Assembly: GCA_002298785.1 (NCBI GenBank)
Contig: DBMR01000121.1
Location: forward strand, 1 to 10,815
DNA from: Verrucomicrobia subdivision 3 bacterium UBA693
GTDB taxonomy: Bacteria; Verrucomicrobiota; Verrucomicrobiia; Limisphaerales; UBA8199
DNA length: 10,815 nucleotides
Direction of reading: 5' to 3'
Each line of letters starts with the position of its first letter. Position 1 is the stretch's first letter. The notes beneath the pieces are model-generated. The model was not told the origin of the DNA and did no database searches. It was given only the letters and a program-made list of their open reading frames with translations. This document shows, in pieces, positions 7,098 through 10,815 of this stretch. The translations under genes were made by a program, and so were the position numbers.

Positions 7098-7291
7098 TGC
7101 CGGCGAGAATTGAAGCGCAAGGGAGCGGGGCGCCGGTGCCAACCGCGCGAGCGTGGGGGATGAGCGAGGTTCGAGTAAGTGCCCAGCCTCGCAGCGTGGT
7201 TGCTCCGGTGGGCCGGCTCAGCAATCCTGATAATTGCGACATCCCAGGTGGGACCGCATTCGAATTCAGCCACGTGAATCTGCTTTGACAT
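7094..7291 (-). CDS. Possible small protein ahead of the receiver-domain gene
   Basis: A 65-codon frame starts at ATG 7291 (MSKQIHVAEFECGPTW) and ends with a TGA that overlaps the receiver gene's ATG as ATGA, the same junction type seen twice within this operon. The first 25 residues look protein-like, while the rest is rich in Arg, Pro and His (H6, C12, H28, H32 and more) and could be random coding. No signal peptide, no recognised family and only a weak purine stretch (GAAAAAG) before the start are visible. It may be a leader peptide coupling translation into the operon, or a chance frame in a GC-rich leader. Confidence 0.25.
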   Translation of the reverse strand: MSKQIHVAEFECGPTWDVAIIRIAEPAHRSNHAARLGTYSNLAHPPRSRGWHRRPAPLRFNSRRQ

Positions 7292-7576
7292 GCTTTTTCA
7301 ACACAATAGTTGTGCGCCTTTGACAAATGCATGCAGCGTGCCAGCGGTGGGGTCAAACGGTTCTTGCTGGTGGTCAGGGGCTTTTGCGATCTGCGTGGTG
7401 GAGGAGCCCACCGGGAATCGGTAAGTGAATTATCAGCGGTGGCAACTTGCTTACCAGCAAGCTCTCAATTCCCTCAGGCCCGGAGGCTCATCGGGTTGGA
7501 CTGCCCGTGCTGCCCAGGAGGAGACCCGACTGCGCCGTGGCGGCGTGTAGGTTGGCCACCGCGATTGGTCCAGTAA
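7292..7576. promoter_or_regulatory. Intergenic region likely carrying the efflux-operon promoter
   Basis: No gene is visible between the beta-helix gene and the efflux operon. TTTGACA occurs twice in direct orientation, beginning at 7284 (just outside this interval) and at 7319, 35 bp apart. A dyad CACAA-TAG-TTGTG (7302-7314) lies between them, and a stem CTTGCT-TACC-AGCAAG lies at 7446-7461. The repeats and dyad sit just upstream of the operon's first possible start codon, where an operator would be expected. I cannot place a confident -35/-10 pair on the minus strand. The 7446-7461 stem lacks a T-run, so it is not a clear terminator for the beta-helix gene. Confidence 0.3.
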
Positions 7577-10500
7577 CTACGGCTGCGCCGGCGTGACGAC
7601 GCGGTAGAAGCGCGTCGTGCTGGGTGGAGCAAAATTGGTTACGGCGTAGTCGCCGCTCACAGGCACGTCCGGAATGTTCAGAAGTCTGAGCCAATTTGTG
7701 CCGGCATCCAGTGCATCCCGGTAGTCAACGGAGTAGCTTCGTCCGGCGATGGCGCTGAAGCGGAAGGTGAAGACGTTGTCCACGAAATGCGGATTGGTAA
7801 GCTGGATGGGTTCACCGAGGTTCACAACCCAGGTCGCGACGGTGGGACTGTTGGTGTCTTGCCATACGCCCATGGTGTTTTGGCGAACCACTTCGGCCCG
7901 GTAAGTGCCGCTGCCAAGGCCGTTCAAATTAATGGTCTGACGTTTGCGGCACCAGATATCGGTCCGACCTTCATTGCGAATGGGCCAAACGATGCTTAAG
8001 GGCTCACCGGTGATGAAGTTGGTGCCCGGATTGACCGTCTGATCAAAGGTGTCGGCCGTTGCGTTACGGATGACGAACACGCCATTGTAATAGGGGCACA
8101 GCGAGTCCGCGCCCTTGACTTCGACGACATCGCCGTTGGAGAAGCCATGCCCGGCGGATCTGGCGGTGGCAGTGTTGCCGGTCAGGGTGATGGCAGAGAT
8201 GTATTTCCACTGCTGCAAAGCCGGGCTCCAGGCGTTCGTAAAACCGGGGCCAATGAGGCGGTATTTGTAGCCGCCGAGGTCCAGCCCCGCCACCGTGAGC
8301 GACACGTTTGTTTGAGCAGTGGGCGACGAGGGTTGGCCGGTAATGGTTGCATCATCGGAGACATAGAACCCAAGGTCGCTGCCGTTGACGCCAGTGCCCA
8401 ACGCGGGGGAACCGGGAAGCAGATGCACGTCTGGAACCAGGCGATTGGTGAACAGAAAGGCATTGGCGTCGAAGCCGTCAAAGCCGGCTGCGAAAGCCGG
8501 GTTGGTTGGGCTGAGGTTCATCAGGTTCGTGGGGAACACGAACCTCGGGTCAGCGTCCAGGTTGCTACTCCCGAGGTAGTGGTACAGCGCCGGGAGGAGC
8601 GAATGATTCACCGTCACCTGGGTGCTGCCGCGGTAAAAGCGGCCGGTGGCGTACGCCGCCGAATTATTCAAATAGGCCAACGCTCCCTGGTCGGTGCCGT
8701 TCTCCGGCCAATTATTCCAAAAGATGCAGTTTTCGACCAAGCAGGATCGGCCCGGCCCGGAATCGAGCCGCCAGGGCTCGTCCAGGATGATGCCGCCGCG
8801 GTTGCCGACAAAGACGCAATTATAGACCTCCAGGGCGGAGCCGTCCTTGTTGATGATGCCGTAGTCGCAGCCCCAAAAAATGTTGCGCACCACCACCAAC
8901 CGCTGCGTGTGCAGGTTGGTGCTGATGCCGGAGCCTTCTCCCGTGGTGATGGCGCATGAGGCGCTGCGCGGCGGGTGGTTGGTGGTAAAATTCAGGAAGA
9001 GGTTCCCCTCGATGTGAGAATCCGACTCGTTATCGTCCACATGATCGTCGCCGGCGCCGGTAAAGACGTTGTTGACGATGATCGCCTTCGGCCCGTCTTT
9101 CACGCTCACATGGTTTAGGTGGAAGATGTCGCTGTCCCCGGTATCCAAACCGAAGAGGTTGCCGTCCACTATGAACCAGCCATTGGCGGCCAGGTTCTCC
9201 ACGGTGCAGAAATAGGCGTTGCCCAGGTCGCCGAAGGTCGAATGGCGGATGATGACCTGCGGCCACCAGATGTCCAAATACTTCTTCGAGATGTTGAAGA
9301 AAGTCATGCGGTCGATCAGCAACTGGGAGGTATTGATGTAGATGCTCTGCGAGCCGGAGTCGCTATACTCCATGTCGGCATAGGCGAGCACGTTCGATTG
9401 TGCGGTGTTGGAAAACGAAAAACCGGCCCAGGAACCGCCGCCCGGTTGCTTTGTGAATTTGATCCGCTGCAAGGGCGTTCCAGCGGCGATGAGCTGCCCG
9501 CCATTGATAGCAATACCGGCTCCGGCCGCGAATTGCAGGGTGACGCCCGGCTGGATGGTGAGCGTGACTCCGTCAGGCACAGTCAAGGTGCCGACAACTG
9601 TGTAAGGGCTGCCGGAAGCGTCGAGCGTGGTGTTGACCGGGAGCAAACCCGTCAGGCTTACATCCATCACGAACGAGTTCGTTTCTGAGGCCATGGAGGT
9701 GTTGTTCGCATCCTGGGCTGTGGCATAAACGGTGTGGGTGCCAAGCGCCTGGGCCGGCAAGGTTACCGGGCTGAAGGGCGCCGTCGTTCGGGTTACGGCC
9801 AGGCTGCCATCCACATAATAACTCACGTTGGTGGGCGAGCCCGTCAGAGCGACACTGGCGGTGACCGTCGTGCCTGATCCGTAATGTTGCCCGTTGGCCG
9901 GAGCGATCAGGCCAACGGTGAGCGGGAGATTGGTGTAGCCGGCTGAGGCAAAGAAATTATCGATTTCGTACGCGCTCTCCGTGCTGTCGGCCGCATTGTC
10001 GTCCGCCCACAAAAGGTAAAGTGCGCTGCCAGTGTTCCACATCTGGTTCAGGGGCACATCGACGTTCACTAGGCCAGACGCATTCAAGCCCGACACCGTC
10101 GGCAGGGCAGTCCAGGTATTGGAGGCGGTGCTGAAGCTGTAATACAGCCGTTGTCCTGGCACTTCTTCCATGAAGTTGGCGCCCACGGTGAGCTGGTAAT
10201 TGAAATGGAGCATATTGGCGTTCGTGCCTGTGTTGTTAACCAGCGTGGCCATCAGGAGCGTTGCTCTGTTCCCGGTGGGGCGCGTCACCAGGTATCCCGA
10301 ACTGCTGGAGGTCCACTGCGCGGGACCCTGCTTGGCGGGAGGGTCGGCTGGACTAGAGTCAGTCACTAACGCGGTGATGGTGCCGGCAGCCACGTTTTGC
10401 ACGTAAGCGTCCAGGGTCGCCGCCGACGCGATGTCCCCCGATCCTCCGGCGATGCCGCTGGAGGTGGAGAAATCACTCGCGGAGGGTCTTAAGGCAAAGT

Positions 10501-10627
10501 CGTTGGTGTAGCCCGCGGGGCCGACAGAAGCCGCGCCGGCGCTGTAGGGCAGGTGCGCCAGCACCAGGACGAGGGTGGTCAAAATAAATGAATCGAGCGA
10601 TTTTGAATTGCGCAATCTTGAATTCAT
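7577..10627 (-). CDS. Large secreted right-handed beta-helix protein with Ig-like domain
   Basis: From ATG 10627 the protein has 1016 residues and a Sec signal peptide (basic 1-9, hydrophobic 14-26, cleavage near SAGAA at 29-33). Regions in order: a beta-rich N-terminal domain about 36-232, perhaps lectin-like (ends in AYEIDNFFASAGYTN, as in carbohydrate-binding modules); a bacterial Ig-like domain about 236-322; and a parallel beta-helix about 335-700. Helix coils repeat N-N-x-F/G-N-x-F/N-C-x-F patterns, e.g. GNLFGLDTGDSD, VNNVFTGAGDDHVDDN, VRNIFWGCDYGIINKDG. A closing segment about 738-757 (PGSPALGTG...GFYV) is typical of beta-helix ends, then beta-rich domains run to the C-terminus (SYSVDYRDAL, TTRFYRVV). 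The fold is shared by polysaccharide lyases, NosD-like and CotH-associated proteins. No catalytic set is identifiable, so carbohydrate binding or processing outside the cell is only plausible. No LPXTG or PEP-CTERM anchor is present. A 52-codon in-frame extension to ATG 10783 would bury the signal peptide, so it is excluded. Confidence 0.85.
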   Translation of the reverse strand: MNSRLRNSKSLDSFILTTLVLVLAHLPYSAGAASVGPAGYTNDFALRPSASDFSTSSGIAGGSGDIASAATLDAYVQNVAAGTITALVTDSSPADPPAKQGPAQWTSSSSGYLVTRPTGNRATLLMATLVNNTGTNANMLHFNYQLTVGANFMEEVPGQRLYYSFSTASNTWTALPTVSGLNASGLVNVDVPLNQMWNTGSALYLLWADDNAADSTESAYEIDNFFASAGYTNLPLTVGLIAPANGQHYGSGTTVTASVALTGSPTNVSYYVDGSLAVTRTTAPFSPVTLPAQALGTHTVYATAQDANNTSMASETNSFVMDVSLTGLLPVNTTLDASGSPYTVVGTLTVPDGVTLTIQPGVTLQFAAGAGIAINGGQLIAAGTPLQRIKFTKQPGGGSWAGFSFSNTAQSNVLAYADMEYSDSGSQSIYINTSQLLIDRMTFFNISKKYLDIWWPQVIIRHSTFGDLGNAYFCTVENLAANGWFIVDGNLFGLDTGDSDIFHLNHVSVKDGPKAIIVNNVFTGAGDDHVDDNESDSHIEGNLFLNFTTNHPPRSASCAITTGEGSGISTNLHTQRLVVVRNIFWGCDYGIINKDGSALEVYNCVFVGNRGGIILDEPWRLDSGPGRSCLVENCIFWNNWPENGTDQGALAYLNNSAAYATGRFYRGSTQVTVNHSLLPALYHYLGSSNLDADPRFVFPTNLMNLSPTNPAFAAGFDGFDANAFLFTNRLVPDVHLLPGSPALGTGVNGSDLGFYVSDDATITGQPSSPTAQTNVSLTVAGLDLGGYKYRLIGPGFTNAWSPALQQWKYISAITLTGNTATARSAGHGFSNGDVVEVKGADSLCPYYNGVFVIRNATADTFDQTVNPGTNFITGEPLSIVWPIRNEGRTDIWCRKRQTINLNGLGSGTYRAEVVRQNTMGVWQDTNSPTVATWVVNLGEPIQLTNPHFVDNVFTFRFSAIAGRSYSVDYRDALDAGTNWLRLLNIPDVPVSGDYAVTNFAPPSTTRFYRVVTPAQP

Positions 10628-10815
10628 ACGGGGAACCTGTTCCAACGAATCGCCCGCGGCTGATTCAGCGAGCGACAGTCTTTTCATCCTCCCAGACCAG
10701 CGGTCTGTGAACAAAATCATGCCTTGCGGCGAAACTGAGAGTAGCCCAACCGGGCCTGATGTCGAGCAAAAGCTATGATGCAATCCAGACCTTGGATTAG
10801 TCCAACAGGAAACCC
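10628..10815 (-). promoter_or_regulatory. Upstream region of the beta-helix gene with two dyads
   Basis: On the minus strand a perfect 15-bp dyad CAGACC-GCT-GGTCTG (10707-10693) is followed directly by GGGAGG and an in-frame ATG at 10687. That ATG is too close to GGGAGG for normal initiation. Further upstream, overlapping inverted repeats share one arm: AATCCA-gacct-TGGATT (10782-10798) and TTGGA-ttag-TCCAA (10792-10805). These could be operator half-sites or leader-RNA stems. I see no convincing -35/-10 pair. Confidence 0.3.

Noticed and set aside
6967..7356. 129-codon minus-strand frame overlapping the receiver gene
   Set aside because: It runs out of frame through most of the N-terminal half of the REC domain, whose phosphorylation residues confirm the other frame.
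8147..8959. 270-codon plus-strand frame inside the beta-helix gene
   Set aside because: Antisense to a continuous 1016-residue secreted protein. No signal peptide, domain or ribosome site supports it.
10628..10783. 52-residue N-terminal extension of the beta-helix protein
   Set aside because: It would place a clear Sec signal peptide internally. The extension has no features of its own.

Overview
This window looks like chromosomal DNA from a Gram-negative, GC-rich bacterium, most likely a member of the Verrucomicrobiota (Limisphaerales/Pedosphaera-like). Two things support that. The tripartite efflux system needs an outer membrane. The large secreted protein ends in a module (a 'RSYSVDYRDAL...TNW' stretch followed by a terminal 'TTRFYRVV' strand) that I associate with extracellular proteins of that phylum. 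The lineage is an inference from protein style, not from a marker gene.

All recognisable genes lie on the minus strand, so transcription runs from high to low coordinates. At the right is a 1016-residue secreted right-handed beta-helix protein (7577-10627) with an Ig-like domain, preceded by a leader region with two dyads. An intergenic stretch follows. It holds a doubtful 65-codon reading frame (7094-7291) whose stop overlaps the next start by four bases.

Next is a compact heavy-metal efflux operon. It encodes a stand-alone response-regulator receiver domain (6696-7097), a CusC/CzcC-type outer-membrane channel (5346-6689), a periplasmic adaptor lipoprotein (4141-5349), a CzcA/CusA-type RND pump (1049-4144) and a PII-like signalling protein (687-1046). 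The genes are separated by 6 bp or less or overlap as ATGA, so they are very probably co-transcribed and translationally coupled. Together they would export a metal cation from periplasm or cytoplasm across the outer membrane. The REC and PII-like proteins at the two ends are candidate regulators or sensors of pump activity.

The left end (1-686) holds a tRNA-Arg(TCT) gene with an encoded CCA end, about 480 bp without a convincing gene, and possibly the first 17 codons of a gene running off the window edge. No insertion sequence, CRISPR array, phage gene or rRNA was seen. The most interesting elements are the histidine-rich T-loop of the PII-like protein and the orphan receiver domain built into the pump operon.
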